Source: Lathyrus oleraceus
Lineage: Eukaryota; Streptophyta; Magnoliopsida; Fabales; Fabaceae
NCBI RefSeq assembly: GCF_024323335.1
Contig: NC_066581.1
Coordinates: 36,474,699 to 36,538,698, forward strand
DNA: 64,000 nucleotides
Reading direction: 5' to 3'
Under the pieces are notes generated by a model. The model did no database searches. It was not told the DNA's origin and saw only the letters and a program-made list of their open reading frames with translations. Within the stretch, counting starts at the first letter, position 1, and the number at the start of each line of letters is the position of its first letter. Below, piece by piece: positions 1 to 12,129 of the stretch. The translations under genes and the position numbers were made by a program.

Positions 1-608
1 TGGGTTTATCTCTTTTGAGCTGTTGACTTCGGTGACCGTTATTTCCCGGATCTTTGGTTTAGATGATCTTATGAGAGCTGCAACGGCACACCCGAAAGGG
101 CAAACCTGTTGAGTATCTTGTCCGATTGTCGAGACCATTATCCGCCTTAGGATGTCCTTATTAGAATTCACCTGTGAGGGGAGGGGTTTGATTATGGAAA
201 ACACAGGTTCTGATGGTGACTCTTTGATGGTGACTTTGGTTCAGTCGGATTTATGTACATTTATTTCTGAGACATTGGAGTTCTGTCCGTGGTATTTATC
301 AGCGGGTTCCGTTTATTTCGGATCCCCGGGTTGAATTTAGGGTTGCTTGTTCAGATGGTCAGTGATTTACCTGTGATGATGGTGATATATCCTTAGGTTC
401 CGTTTATTTCAGAATCCCCAAGTTGAATTTATGGTTACTAGGTCCCTCAGATGGTTGTGATCAGTTCAGAGACCGGAATCCAGTACAGTTGATGTTCAGA
501 TGACTTGGAGGATGGCAATATGCATTGCATTCATGCATCTGCATCATTCCCATTTTGCATTTATCCGCATCTAACTCATGTTTATCCATATGCAGGGTAC
601 ATTCTTGA
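1..608 (+). other. Ogre internal noncoding leader before ORF1, with tandem duplication
   Basis: No convincing reading frame is visible. A stretch of about 44 bp starting GGTTCCGTTTATTTC occurs at about 305-347 and again at 396-439 with a few changes, so a unit of about 91 bp was duplicated. At 523-538 lies a 16-base motif that recurs exactly before gag at 2742-2757. A pyrimidine-rich stretch ending TATGCAG near 595 could be a splice acceptor ahead of ORF1; this is inference. Confidence 0.5.
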
Positions 609-2365
609 TTGAGATCCTGGTTTAGAGGCATCCTTGTTCCAGATATGAGGACCGACTTGAAAGCTGATGTTGTATACAGTTTCTTTGATCCAGAGATTCG
701 TGTGTTAAAAAACATGATAGCATTGATTACGCCTGACCATGTGGGGATGTTCCGTGAGATTTATGGTGATATTCTGAAGATGGTTTTCAAGCTTACAGAT
801 GGGGATAGGGACGCCATCCTTACTCTTCTCCAGTTTTATGATTCGGGTTTGAGATGTTTCGTCTTCCCGGATTACTTGTTGGGACCTTTGATGGAGGATT
901 ATGCCGGTATCCTGGGTATTCAGGTCAGAAACCAGATTCCTTTCTATGTCACTAAGGAAGAACCTGATGTTGGTGAGATCTCTCGTGCTCTTTATTTGAG
1001 CTCCGAAGTGACTAAGGGAGGTTTGAAGGAGAAAGGAAGGTTGCCCGATTTTCATCTGAGTTTCTTGGATGCTAAAGCCAAGGAGCATGTTGTGTTGGGT
1101 AATTGGAAGGCCGTTTGTGCTTTACTTGCTGTAAGCATTCACGGAATCATCTTGTTCCCTAATCAAAAGAACTTTGTGGACATTAATGACATCCGGGTGT
1201 TTGCTCAGAGGAATCCCATTCCTACCTTGATTGGGGATGTTTATTACTCGTTCCATAATCAGAACGAGAAGCGACTTGGGGGATTGGTTAGATGTTGCGC
1301 TCAACTGTTATATAAATGGTTCATGGGATATTTGCCTTCCAGGGGTGCCTTTGTTCTTCTTGACCATACAGTTAATTGGGCAACCAAGCTGATGGGTTTG
1401 AGAGCCAAGGACATAACTTGGACTCACATTGATAAGGTTGGACGAGACTTTATTTACAGTTGCGGGAGTTTTCCCAATGTACCTCTTATGGGAGTTCAAG
1501 GTTGTATTAATTAGAACCCAACGCTTCTTAAGAGGCAAATGGGTTTGCTATGGAGGTTCCTCCTCTCAAGTGTGAGATTCAGGACTCTTGTTACTTCCCG
1601 ATTGAGGGTAACCGGTCATCGTTGGAGATAGTGTCTGAGGCGTGGCGTAACATTCAAAGGAAAGGCAGGATTCCTTTTGGTAGAGCTAATAACAGGTCTT
1701 TTCCTCCGTTTGATGATTGGCTCAGAAGGAGGGTTGAGCTCACTCGTCTACCATTTCCTGTGGGTGATCCTTGGTATCCGTTGATTGAGGAGCCATGTTC
1801 TTCTGTCAGTATGGAAGAGTTCCTTGAGATGAAGAAGGCTAGAGATCAACTGCAAGCAGAGAAGACTGAGTTGGAAATGAGTGTTGCTAGGATTCAAATG
1901 ACTAATCAGGAAGTCAAGGGGAAAGCAGAAGACCAGGCTAAGAGACATGCTCTGGAGGTGAAGCGCTTTGAGATAGACACCGCCTATTATTGTCAGATCA
2001 ACCAAGCTTTAGAGTCATCCACGAAGGAGCACGACCACACCAATGAGAAGTTTGCTAGAGCTTTGAAGGTCATTGAAGACGAGAAGAGGAGACAAGTCCT
2101 TGTGAAGACGCAGAGAGAAGCTAGAGCCAAAGTCCTTACTGCAGACTGGGAAGCGAAGTTGAGAGTTAAGGAAGAAGAGAACGTGAAGATTATGGCTGAG
2201 AGAGATCATTATCTGGCAGAGGGGGATCATTATTTCTGACAGATGAAGATTCATCAGAAAGAGGTGGGAAGACTTCGGCTGGAGAACACTGAGCTCAAGT
2301 TCACCGTGAAGTTTACCAGGATGGTTGATGATGCAGAGCCTTTTGTGGGACCTTCTTCAGTTTAG
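609..2365 (+). pseudogene. Ogre ORF1 (extra ORF upstream of gag), broken
   Basis: This is the additional ORF that Ogre elements carry upstream of gag; its function is not established. The first 301 codons (609-1514) form a globular, helix-rich region, and 1550-2365 continues with a Lys/Glu-rich coiled-coil-like C-terminus. Three breaks are visible: a TAG at 1512-1514, a change of frame near a T run at about 1545, and a TGA at 2237-2239, after which the frame stays open to TAG at 2363-2365. The first ATG may not be the real start, since a splice acceptor could lie just upstream. I recognise it by position and by resemblance to Ogre ORF1 proteins. Confidence 0.65.
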
Positions 2366-2807
2366 ACTTTTGTTGCAGTTATCATCATGTGTTGGATTAC
2401 CGTCAGCCATGTTGACGGAATTCACTTGCTTGTATTTTCTTTCTGATTCTGGAGAATTGTAAAATTGATTTGTATCAAGCTTGATGTATGACTCTGGCAC
2501 GTATTGCGCACTTTTGATATACAGTGGTTATTGTCATTCAGTGATTGATCTTCAAAGCTTTATTTGCTTTTTTGTGCGCACTCACATAACACACACATGG
2601 TCGGACGATATCTTTGCTAAATCATGAATCTCTGTTCTGTACGTTAAAGCTAGATGATTTATGTCAGAATGTTGCTGTCGGATTATTATTTGTCTCGATG
2701 AAATCGGGATTGAAAGACAAAGTGTTCCTCATATGGATAGACATTGCATTCATGCATGAATCATAATAACTTGTCTTCTATTTTGCAGGTGTCGGTTTCT
2801 AACGTGT
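2366..2807 (+). other. Noncoding spacer between Ogre ORF1 and gag
   Basis: No ORF is supported here. The 16-base motif CATTGCATTCATGCAT at 2742-2757 is an exact copy of 523-538. It is followed by a pyrimidine-rich stretch ending TTTTGCAG at about 2788, a good match to a plant 3' splice site. The spacer may therefore be partly intronic, or serve as a leader for gag; the sequence does not decide. Confidence 0.4.
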
Positions 2808-4931
2808 TTGATTGTTTCAGGAATCATTGCTCGCGCACGCAGAATCATTCCCTTGCACGTAGCTCGTCCGCACAGATACCCTACCAGGCGCAACAAATCC
2901 AAACTGATGGATCCACCCAACGCAGACATTCTCGAGCTGAAAGAGAAGATGGGTGAGCTGATCAACGTCATGCAAGGGTTCGCCTTGGGGCAGAAGGCAC
3001 TTGTTGAGAAGGTGGAGAAGCTTGAGCGGGCTTCGGCTGCCAATAGTGGCAATAATCAATAGGGTGTTTCCAACAATGGTCTTGGTGGTTCTAGGGATGG
3101 TGGTGATCCCAGAAGGAAGGCGACTACTGTTGGTGTAGTGATCAATAATGGGGGAGGTTTTGGTTTTGCTACAGGCGGTGGATTAGGTCCTGTAGGCAAC
3201 AATCTGAAAGATAATCAGTTTCCTCCTTTATTTGGGGCCATGGAGGATAAAGAAGAAGATCAGTTCTCTATGCTGAACGAGCAGTTTGGTCAGTACGGTG
3301 TCCAACCGCCAAACAAGGAGATTCAGGCACTGGCAGAGAAGATCAGGGCTCTAGAAAGCCATACCTCTCCTGGGGCTATCAATATGACAAACATGGGGCT
3401 AGTTGAGGGGATTGTGATCCCACAAAAGTTTAAAGTGCCCACATTTGATAAATACAATGGGAGTTCTTGCCCGGAAACTCATCTCCAGGCCTTTGTCCGA
3501 AAAATATCTGCCTATACTATGGATCAGAAGCTCTGGATGTACTTCTTCCAGGATAGCTTATCGGGGGGTCTCTGGAGTGGTATACCAAGTTAAGATCATC
3601 AGATATCAAAAGCTGGCGGGATTTGGGAGATGCTTTCTTTAAACAGTATCAATTCAATGCTAACATGGCTCCTAGCCGTACCCAGTTGCAGGGTATGTTT
3701 CAGAAGCCAAATGAAGGGTTTAAAGAGTATGCACAAAGGTGGAGGGAGTTGGCTGCCAGAGTTCAACCACCGCTGGTAGATCGGGAAATGTCTGATCTGT
3801 TCATGGGTACCCTGCAGGGGACTTTCGCTGAGAGGATGGTGGGTTGTCCCGTCATCGGTTTTGCAGATATAGTGGTGGCAGGTGAAAGAATTGAAAGCTG
3901 GCTGAAAATGGGGAAGATACAGGGAAATGCTTCGTCGTCTGGATCGAAGACACCCTTTGGTAATGGTCAGCGTAAGAAAGAGGGTGACACGAGTGTTGTG
4001 TATGCCCAGAGAGGAAATGGTAGGGATCGTTACTACCAGCATACTACTGCAGTAACAATTCCTGCTGATAATCAACCTGCACAACAGCAACAGCAATAGC
4101 CACAACAACGACAGCCGTTTCAACAGAGAACACAACAGGCCGGGTATCAAGGTAGAGGAAGGATGACTGATCGTCAGTTTGATAGGCCGCCTTGTGACGT
4201 ATTCATTTCTGTTAAAAAAGTTGAAAGATCTGGGGTTGGTTCAGCTGAGAACATTGGCTCCATTGAGACCGGATCAGAGACCTGCCAATTATGATGAGAA
4301 CGCCAAGTGTGAATTCCATTCTGGTGCCCCTGGACACAATATTGAGAATTGTAAAGCCTTCAAGCATGTGGTTCAGGATTTGGTAGACTCCAAGGCCATT
4401 AATTTTGCACCATCACCGAATGTTAATGCTAATCCCATGCCGACGCATGGTCAGATGGGGGTGAATGCAATTTCCGAGGATAGGAGGACAATTGGGGTGA
4501 TGGACGTGGATCGGTTGAGGACTCCAATGGCTGAGGTCAAGAGACAATTGTTAGCAAATGAAGTTTTTCCGGGTTGTGATAATCGTTGTGTTGCTTGCAT
4601 GGTCGCTCCAAATGGGTGTGTATTGTTGAGGGAGGCTGTCCAGAGAATGATGGATGAGGGAAGTCTTAGGTTCGAGAAAGTTGGTTTGGAGAGGGAGGAT
4701 GTTTCCACCATAACCATTTATTTTGATTCTACCAACTTGTCAGCGCCGGCAGATGCGGCTCCAGTTACCATCACGGTACCGGGGCCTATCCCATATGAAA
4801 ACGACGATGTTGTACCGATGGAGAGAAGCAGGAGGATCAGGCTGCAGGTGAAATCACTGTTTCAAAGGTGGATAATGCCGGACCTAGTGGTTTCACTCGC
4901 AGCGGAAGGTTGTTTGCGCCTGACGCATTAA
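2808..4931 (+). pseudogene. Ogre gag, broken
   Basis: Gag forms the virus-like particle that packages the element RNA. From 2808 the frame encodes a basic N-terminus and a short coiled coil, hits TAG at 3060-3062 (glutamine-rich context, likely CAG to TAG), and stays open to 3593. A frame change follows in a run of six G at about 3565. The capsid-like part continues at 3623-4099 and ends with a TAG after a poly-Gln stretch. In another frame, 4179-4931 holds the characteristic Ogre C-x2-H...H-x4-C segment near 4310-4360 (EFHSGAPGHNIENC). At least two frameshifts and two stops make it inactive. Confidence 0.8.
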
Positions 4932-6170
4932 GAAGTGGGGAGGTAGAAAAAGAAAAAAGAGATAAGGCCGAGGCTTTAGCCAGGGCAAGAGGTAAGCAGG
5001 TGGTGAGTGGGGGTACTCCTATAGCGGCACCGGCGCCTGTTGGGTCGAAAAAAGAACTTGATGATGAAGCCGAGGAGTTTCTGAGGATCATCAAGAAGTC
5101 TGAGTACAAACTTGTTGACCATTTGCAGCAGACTCCGTCCAAGATTTCGATCTTATCTTTGCTATTGAGCTCCGAAGGGCATAGAGAGGCTTTGTTGAAA
5201 ATATTGAAGAGAGCCTATGTCCCGCAGGAGATAACGATCAATCAGCTGGAGACAGTGGTGTCAAATGTCAATGCCATCCATGGGATGGGTTTCACTGATT
5301 TGGATCTTACGGTGGATGGGCGTAATCACAATAAGGCATTACACATTTCGATGGAGTGTAAAGGAGCAGTGCTCTCGCACGTTCTGGTTGATACCGGCTC
5401 GTCACTCAATGTGTTGCCGAAGAAGGCCCTGGCAAAGATGGATTGTGAAGGAGTAGTGTTGAGGCCTACTGATCTGGTGGTAAGAGCATTTGATGGCTCT
5501 AAGAGGGCTGTGTTTGGGGAAGTGGAGCTCCCTGTGAAGATCGGGCCCGAGGTGTTCAAGTCTGTGTTTTATGTCATGGATATTCAGTCGGCATACAATT
5601 GCTTGTTGGGTCGACCATGGATACACGCTGCTGGGGCAGTAACTTCGACTTTGCACCAGAAATTAAAGTATATCTGGGACGGGCAGGTCGTAACAGTTTG
5701 TGGGGAGGAAGATATCTTTTCAGCCAACTGTCATCGTTCAAGTATGTAGAAATGGACGGTGAAATATGGGAAACACCAAGTCAGGCGTTTGAAACCGTTA
5801 AGGTGGAGAATGCCATTTTTGTCAAGGAAGAGAAAAAGTCGTCCATTTCTTCTTAAAAATAGGCCGCTGAGGTGGTGAAGAGTGGAGAAGCCCCAGGTTA
5901 GGGAAGGATGATAGACATTGCGACGAAGAGGACAGGTTTGGGGTTGGTTATCAGCCTGGCCGAGGCTCGCCTGGACAGAATAGAGGTCGTCGCCAGCCGT
6001 TCACATTCACCAGTGCTGGAATGCTAGATCCAGATCACGTCTGTGCGGTGGGTGAAGAGATTGACAGTGACTGCGAGCTCGACTCGTGGATAAAACCGTG
6101 TGTACCAGGGATGGAGATCCAGAACTGGAAGGCTGAAAAGATCATCACTGTCACTCTACGCGAAGAGTAA
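4868..6170 (+). pseudogene. Ogre aspartic protease region, broken
   Basis: The retropepsin-type protease would cleave the Gag-Pol polyprotein. The catalytic motif LVDTGSSLNVLP is at about 5387-5422, and the second conserved block (CLLGRPWIHAAGA) at about 5602-5640. The frame overlaps the end of gag and closes at 5749 after an apparent shift near 5720; matching residues continue in another frame to 5856. A further short coding block with the protein-like string AVGEEIDSDCELDSW ends at TAA 6168-6170, the usual end of the first pol exon in Ogre elements as I recall them. The Asp-Thr-Gly triad is intact, but the gene is not. Confidence 0.75.
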
Positions 6171-6440
6171 TATTTCTGTTTTTCAATTCTGTCTGCATGA
6201 AAACCATGCGTTTTGCCCGAAACGTAATGGTTCATTGTAAGGGCCACCTCATGTGTTTTATTTTGCAATATTTGCATCATCAATAAAAGGATGTTTTTTC
6301 ACATTAAAAGCGGTGTTCCCTGTTTTTCATTTAATTTTGTAGTTTAATAAAAATAAATAAAAATGGCAATGATTGTTTTCATTTTCCTTTTAATTTGCTT
6401 CGTTCTGGCTCTAAAGCAATGCATGAATCAACATTCATGC
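6171..6440 (+). other. Putative Ogre intron between protease and reverse transcriptase
   Basis: Ogre elements are known for an intron separating protease from RT/RNase H. This AT-rich segment lies exactly between the two coding blocks and contains several acceptor-like ends: TTTAATTTTGTAG near 6345 and CATTCATGCAG near 6442. The hydrophobic residues read at the start of the downstream ORF (6363 on) probably come from translating the pyrimidine-rich intron end rather than from a real N-terminus. The exact donor cannot be fixed by eye. Confidence 0.5.
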
Positions 6441-9400
6441 AGATGCGATCATTCTCCAGATCTCATTGATAACAATCCTGTTACACCCTCGTATGACTTC
6501 GACAATCCGATCTATCATGCCGAAGAAGAAGGCGAAGAAGATTGTGAACTGCCGGAAGAATTAGCCAGGTTGTTGAAACAAGAGGAGAAGGTGATTCAAC
6601 CGCACGAGGAGCGAGTCGAGATTGTGAATCTGGGCACCGAGGAGGTTAGAAAGGAAGTGAAAGTTGGGGCCGCTTTGGAGGTGAATGTCAAGAGCAGAAT
6701 GGTAGCCTTGTTGAAAGAGTATGTTGATATCTTCGCCTGGTCTTATCAGGATATGCCAGGGTTGGATACCGATATCGTTGTACACAAGTTGCCATCGAGA
6801 GAAGATTGTCCTCCAGTGAAGCAGAAGTTGCGCAGAACTCGACCCGAGATGGCCATGAAAATTAAAGAGGAGGTACAGAAGCAGTTGGATGCTGGTTTCC
6901 TAGCTGTCACTAACTATCCGCCTTGTGTCGCGAACATTGTGCCAGTGCCGAAGAAGGATGGAAAGGTGAGGATGTGTGTGGACTACCGGGATTTGAACAG
7001 AGCTAGCCCGAAAGATGATTTCCCATTACCTCACATCGATGTATTGGTAGATAATACAGCTCAATTCTCGATGTTTTCCTTCATGGATGGCTTTTCTGGC
7101 TATAATCAGATTAAAATGTCGCCAGATGATATGGAGAAAACGACGTTCATCACACCATGAGGCACTTTTTGTTATAAGGTGATGCCATTCGGTCTCAAGA
7201 ATGTCGGTGCCACGTATCAAAGAGCTATGGTAACTTTGTTTCATGATATGATTCATCATGAAATCGAATGTTATGTTGATGACATGATAGCAAAGTCCCA
7301 AACAGAAGAGGGGCATCTGGTAGATCTGGCCAAGTTGTTTGACCGGTTGAGACAATTCAGACTGAGGTTGAATCCGAATAAGTGCACTTTCGGAGTGCGG
7401 TCCGGTAAGTTGCTGGGGTTTATTGTGAGTGAAAGAGGAATTGAGGTTGATCCTGCTAAAGTAAAAGCGATACAAGAAATGCCTGAACCGAGAACAGAAA
7501 AGGAGGTTCGTGGTTTCTTAGGTAGATTGAACTACATTTCACGGTTCATATCTCATCTAACAGCCACGTGTGAACCCATATTCAAGTTATCGAGAAAAGA
7601 TCAAACGGTCAGGTGGAATGATGATTGCCAAGTGGCATTTGAAAAGATAAAAGAGTATTTGTAGGAGCCTCCGATTCTGATGCCTCCTGTGGAGGGACGA
7701 CCGTTAATTCTGTACTTGACAGTCCTCGAGGGGTCTATGGGGTGTGTACTGGGGCAGCATGACGAGTCTGGTCGAAAAGAACATGCAATTTACTACCTTA
7801 GCAAAAAGTGTACCGACTGTGAAACAAGATATTCACTGCTCGAGAAAACTTGATGTGCTTTGGTATGGGCTGCTCGCCGACTAAGACAATATATGCTGGT
7901 TCATACCACTTTGTTGATTTCCAAGATGGATCCGATCAAGTATATATTTGAGAAGCCAGCATTGACCGGACGGGTTGCGAGATGGCAAATGATTTTGACT
8001 GAATATGATATCCAGTACACTTCTCAGAAAGCAATCAAGGGGAGTGTATTGTCTGATTACCTCGCCCAGCAACCCATTGAGGATTATCAACCGATGAAGT
8101 TTGAGTTCCCTGATGAGGACATCATGTTTCTCAAATCGAAAGATTGTGAGGAACCAATCCCGGAGGAGGAGCCTGACCCTGAATCCGAATGGACTCTATT
8201 GTTTGATGGGGCCGTTAACGTGAATGGTAGTGGAGTTGGTGCTGTTTTGGTTACGCCAAAAGGATCCCACATTCCTTTTGCTGCCCGGCTAACGTTTGAA
8301 TGCACCAACAATGTGGCTGAATACGAAGCTTGTATCTTGGGGATCGAAGAGGCGATTGATTTGCGGATCAAGAACCTTATCATTTATGGAGATTCAGCTT
8401 TGGTTGTGAACCAGGTTAACGGGAAATGGTATACGCATCAATCTCACTTAATTCCATATCCGGATTACACAAGGAGGTTGTTGACATTTTTCACCAAGGT
8501 AGAATTACACCATGTGCCGAGAGAAAAAAATCCTTTGGCAGATGCTTTGGCTACTCTGGCCGCCTTGATTAAGGTGCAGTGGTGGAATCAGTTCCCTAGT
8601 GTTGAGGTGGGACGTCTGGATAGACCGACTTATGTATTTGCTGTTGAAGCAGCGCCTGATAATGAAAAGCCGTGGTATTGTGATATCAAACGCTATTTGG
8701 AAACCCAAGAGTATCCCGAGGGAGCGTCTAAAAAGGACCGAAAGACTCTGAGGAGGTTAGCCATGGTGTTCTATCTGAACAAGGATGGGGTTTTGTACAA
8801 GCGGAATTTTGATTGGGTTTTGCTTAGATGTGTCGACGACAAAGAAGCAAGCCAATTGATGAAAGAGGTGCACGAGGGGTCGTTTGATACCCATGCCAGT
8901 GGGAATGCGATGGTGAAAAAGTTGTTACGGGCTGGATATTATTGGATGACGATGGAGGCTCAGTGTTTCAACTTCGTGCGGAAGTGTCATAAATGCCAGA
9001 TTTATGCTGACAAAGTGCACATACCTCCAAACCCGTTGAGCTTGATGTCGTCCCCTTGGTCGTTTTCTATGTGGGGCATTGATATGATCGGAAAGATCGA
9101 GCCTACGGCTTCGAATGGGCACCAGTTCATATTAGTGGCTATCGATTACTTCACCAAGTGGGTGGAAGCGGCGTCTTACGCAAACGTGACGAAACAGGTC
9201 GTGGCCAGGTTCCTGAAAAGAGACATCATTTGCAGATATGGGGTTCCCGAAAGAATCATTACTGATAATGGTTCTAATCTCAACAACAAGATGATGGCAG
9301 AACTGTGCCGGGAGTTCAAGATCGAGCATCACAATTCTTCTCCTTATCGTCCGAAGATGAATGGGGCGGTCGAGGCGGCTAATAAGAATATTAAGAAGAT

Positions 9401-9923
9401 TGTGCAGAAAATGGTCGTGACCTATAAGGATTGGCACGAGATGTTGTCGTTCGCGTTGCATGGGTATCGAACCTCGGTGTGTACATCTACTGGGGCAACG
9501 CCTTTCTCACTGGTGTATGGGATGGAAGCCGTGCTACCGGTTGAGGTCTAGATTCCTTCGTTGAGAGTCCTGATGGATGTGAAACTGGAAGAGGCTGAAT
9601 GGGTAAGGACTCGGTATGAAGAGTTGAGCCTGATTGAGGAAAAGAGGCTGGCGGCCATTTGTCATGGGCAATTGTACCAGCAGCGAATGAAGTGTGTTTT
9701 TGACCGAAAGGTACGACCTCGTGTGTACCATGTAGGAGATATGGTGTTGAAAAGGATCCTTCCTCCTCAGAACGATCGTCGGGGCAAGTGGACACCCAAT
9801 TATGAAGGTCCATTCGTGGTCAAGAAGGTTTTCTCTGGCGGAGCCTTGTTGTTGACGACCATGGATGGCGAGGATTTTCCATCCCCTGTGAATGCGGACG
9901 CAGTTAAAAAATACTTCGTATAA
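6363..9923 (+). pseudogene. Ogre pol: RT, RNase H, archaeal-type RNase H, integrase
   Basis: A single frame stays aligned over 3.5 kb but has in-frame stops at 7158 (TGA), 7662 (TAG), 7851 (TGA) and 9549 (TAG). The RT has the VDYRDLN and FSGYNQI blocks and a catalytic YVDD near 7270. A normal RNase H follows, and at about 8185-8430 a second RNase H begins LLFDGAVNVNGSG, the archaeal-type duplicate typical of the Tat lineage. Integrase shows an H-x3-H-like/C-x2-C zinc site at about 8870-9000, then D (GIDMIG, near 9080), D (TDNGS, near 9265) and E (near 9372). The C-terminal part ends with a chromodomain-free tail at TAA after 9920. Catalytic residues survive although the frame does not. Confidence 0.88.
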
Positions 9924-11037
9924 GAGACCCGCTGGACGAAAAGAATAAAATAGTCCAGGCAAAAAATGAGCATCCCGGCGAACCAAGAAAAAAATGAAAA
10001 AAAGGTTCGGGCAAAAATTAGGGATAAAAAGAGAAAAACTATACACCCGGCAAGTCGAAAACCCACAAGGGCGGCTTGGGCAAAAAAGGGTATCCCGTTG
10101 GACTGAAAACCCGAAAGGGCGGTCCAGGCAAAAGAGGGAATGAAACGAACAACTGCGTCTAGCATGATCGTTTGTACTTTGGATTTGACACATGGATAAT
10201 CCCCGACAGCGATCGGTCAGAAGCGTCTTGTTTCAGAAGGAAGAAAGTGCGGAGAGTCTTGAGGACATATGGGTTGTAACCGGGTTGGAACGCGATGAGA
10301 TCACGGTTTCACATTGCCATTATGATAGATTTTCCTTTTGTGCGCAATTACCTCTTTTCAGGGATTACATCCTGTGTATTGCTCAGTTACGAGCCACCTT
10401 TTCAATCAATAAAATGCATATTCAGTCAAATAATTTTGTTTTTGTTTTCATTACCGCTTTGATTGCAAAAACATCAGTTTATTTTGATAAGAATCTTTGC
10501 ATTTTAAGACATAGGGGTCCCTTCCAATGCATGTTTATAGGATTGAAAACTTGAAATCTTATTCGGAAGGTTGAGTGACCCAGGTGTTGAAATTTTGGCG
10601 CGCCTGGGGCACGTTTTTATCTAACGATCTCTTTTGCAGGTGTTGTTAGATATTTTGTGTCCCCAGCAGGTCTGGAGGTTGCTGTTTCCCCGGTAGGGGT
10701 GTGCGTTGGAAGTTTTCCCCAGCGAAGTCCCCAAGCGGATCGGGGTCAGTGGAGGTCATCCCCAGTGAGGGTTGCTATTTCCCCAGCAGCGGTGTTATCC
10801 CAAGCAGGGTTGGAGATTGGAGTGATGTCGAGTTCCTCAACAGAGTTGCTCGTGCTGCCCCTGAGGGGGATACTTTTTATACATTCATCATTTAGAAAAG
10901 CATAGCATATTGCATAACTCATTGCGTAGCATTTCCATGGTTATGGAGCATTACGTTGTAAGAACTCATGCATCAGCATTGCAAGCATAAACTAGTCTCG
11001 AGCCGTGGTTACCATTTGAGAATTGGTTTGGCTGGAA

Positions 11038-11249
11038 GTTGGAAGATGTTACTCTGAGGAGTTTAGCATCGTGACGTTGAATCAACAGTATTTCTCCAGT
11101 AGTGCGATATTGGAGGAAAATTCCGTCGTGCGGAGATGGAAGTTGGAAGATGTTACTCTAAGGAGTTCGACATCGTGATTTTGAATTAGCAATATTCCCC
11201 AGTAGTCCGATACTGGAGGAAGAGTTTCCGTCGAGCAGAGATGGAAATG
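11038..11249 (+). repeat. Two tandem copies of a ~104-bp unit
   Basis: Both copies start GTTGGAAGATGTTACTCT (11038 and 11142) and end in a GGAGGAA...GAGATGGAA block. They differ by scattered substitutions, so the duplication is not very recent. Confidence 0.75.
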
Positions 11250-11279
11250 TAGATCAGAGAACGTTACGCGATCAGCGCG

Positions 11280-11830
11280 AAAATCGGGGTTCAAATGGAG
11301 AAAAGGAAGTGCTGCGGCATTTTCTGGAGAACGGGGTTCAACTGGAATTGAAGATTGTATCCGGGATAAGGTCCTCAGGATTGTCTTCTGATCATGTGTC
11401 ACCTTAGACTTTGGCTGAGGCCAACAGAAGTCGTTATGGGTGTTTTCTGAGGAAGAAATGCACATGTTACCTTCCTTTCGTGAAAGCGTACCCTCTGGTA
11501 TGTCGTCATCAGAGTGGTGTTTGGTGTTATTTCCGGCGTTGCCAACGGAATTAACACGGGAGAATGGAGAACGGGGTCCAAATGGAGAAAAGGAGACACA
11601 GGGTGTTTTCTGGAGAATGGGGTTCACAACGACGATCGCTAGTTATCGTCAGGAGACTGGGGTTCAAATGGAGAACGGGGTTCATTGTTTGGCAGCATTA
11701 GTGACATGAAGTTGTCGGGGTTCAAATGCGGTGATCAGGGATCATCCGCGCGAAAGAAAAATATTTGTTTTGGGGTTCAAGAAAAACAAACAAAAAAATC
11801 AAAGAAATTCTGGGGTTCAAGAAAAAGCAA
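11280..11830 (+). repeat. Dispersed GGGGTTCAAATGGAGAA motif, about eight degenerate copies
   Basis: Recognisable copies start near 11287, 11334, 11573, 11616, 11662, 11717, 11772 and 11812. Some are full length and some keep only GGGGTTCA. Spacing is irregular, so this is a degraded minisatellite rather than a clean tandem array. Confidence 0.6.
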
Positions 11831-12120
11831 AAAAATAATAATAATCCCCAGCGGATGCGGCATTCAGGCCATGGTTATTCCTGTGTTACCATTTATTTTG
11901 GTATCCAGGTTAAACATTCTTTTCGGTATTCAGGCCGATTCTCATTGTACCAGACGAATTTTCCTTTAAAGATCCCCTCTTTGCAGATTCTGACAGGCAT
12001 TGTTACATAATTCCTAGCGGAGCGCAAATTGTTCGTCTGTTCTTTGTATTCAATCACTCTTCACCTTGATCATCTGAAAGTCGAGGCTGTTCATATCGAC
12101 AGGTTCACAGTGGATTGAAT

Positions 12121-12129
12121 AGGGGCAGT
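12121..12129 (+). other. Polypurine tract of the Ogre element
   Basis: AGGGGCAGT lies directly before the LTR start TGTAACACC. This is the position of the plus-strand primer in LTR retrotransposons. Confidence 0.7.

Larger units (their letters stand above)
9924..12120 (+). other. Ogre 3' untranslated region with degenerate repeats
   Basis: No conserved protein is encoded. The segment at 9924-10150 is purine-rich and repeats short blocks built on GTCGAAAACCC and AAGGGCGG. Tandem units occur at 11038-11249, and a dispersed GGGGTTCAAATGGAGAA motif at 11280-11830. Long noncoding 3' regions between integrase and the 3' LTR are usual for Ogre. Confidence 0.6.

Noticed and set aside
9534..10193. 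219-codon - strand frame
   Set aside because: Antisense to the end of Ogre integrase and its repetitive 3' region; composition follows the + strand coding sequence.
10192..10554. 120-codon + strand frame after Ogre pol
   Set aside because: No similarity to a known domain, in the 3' untranslated region, and low-complexity at the end.
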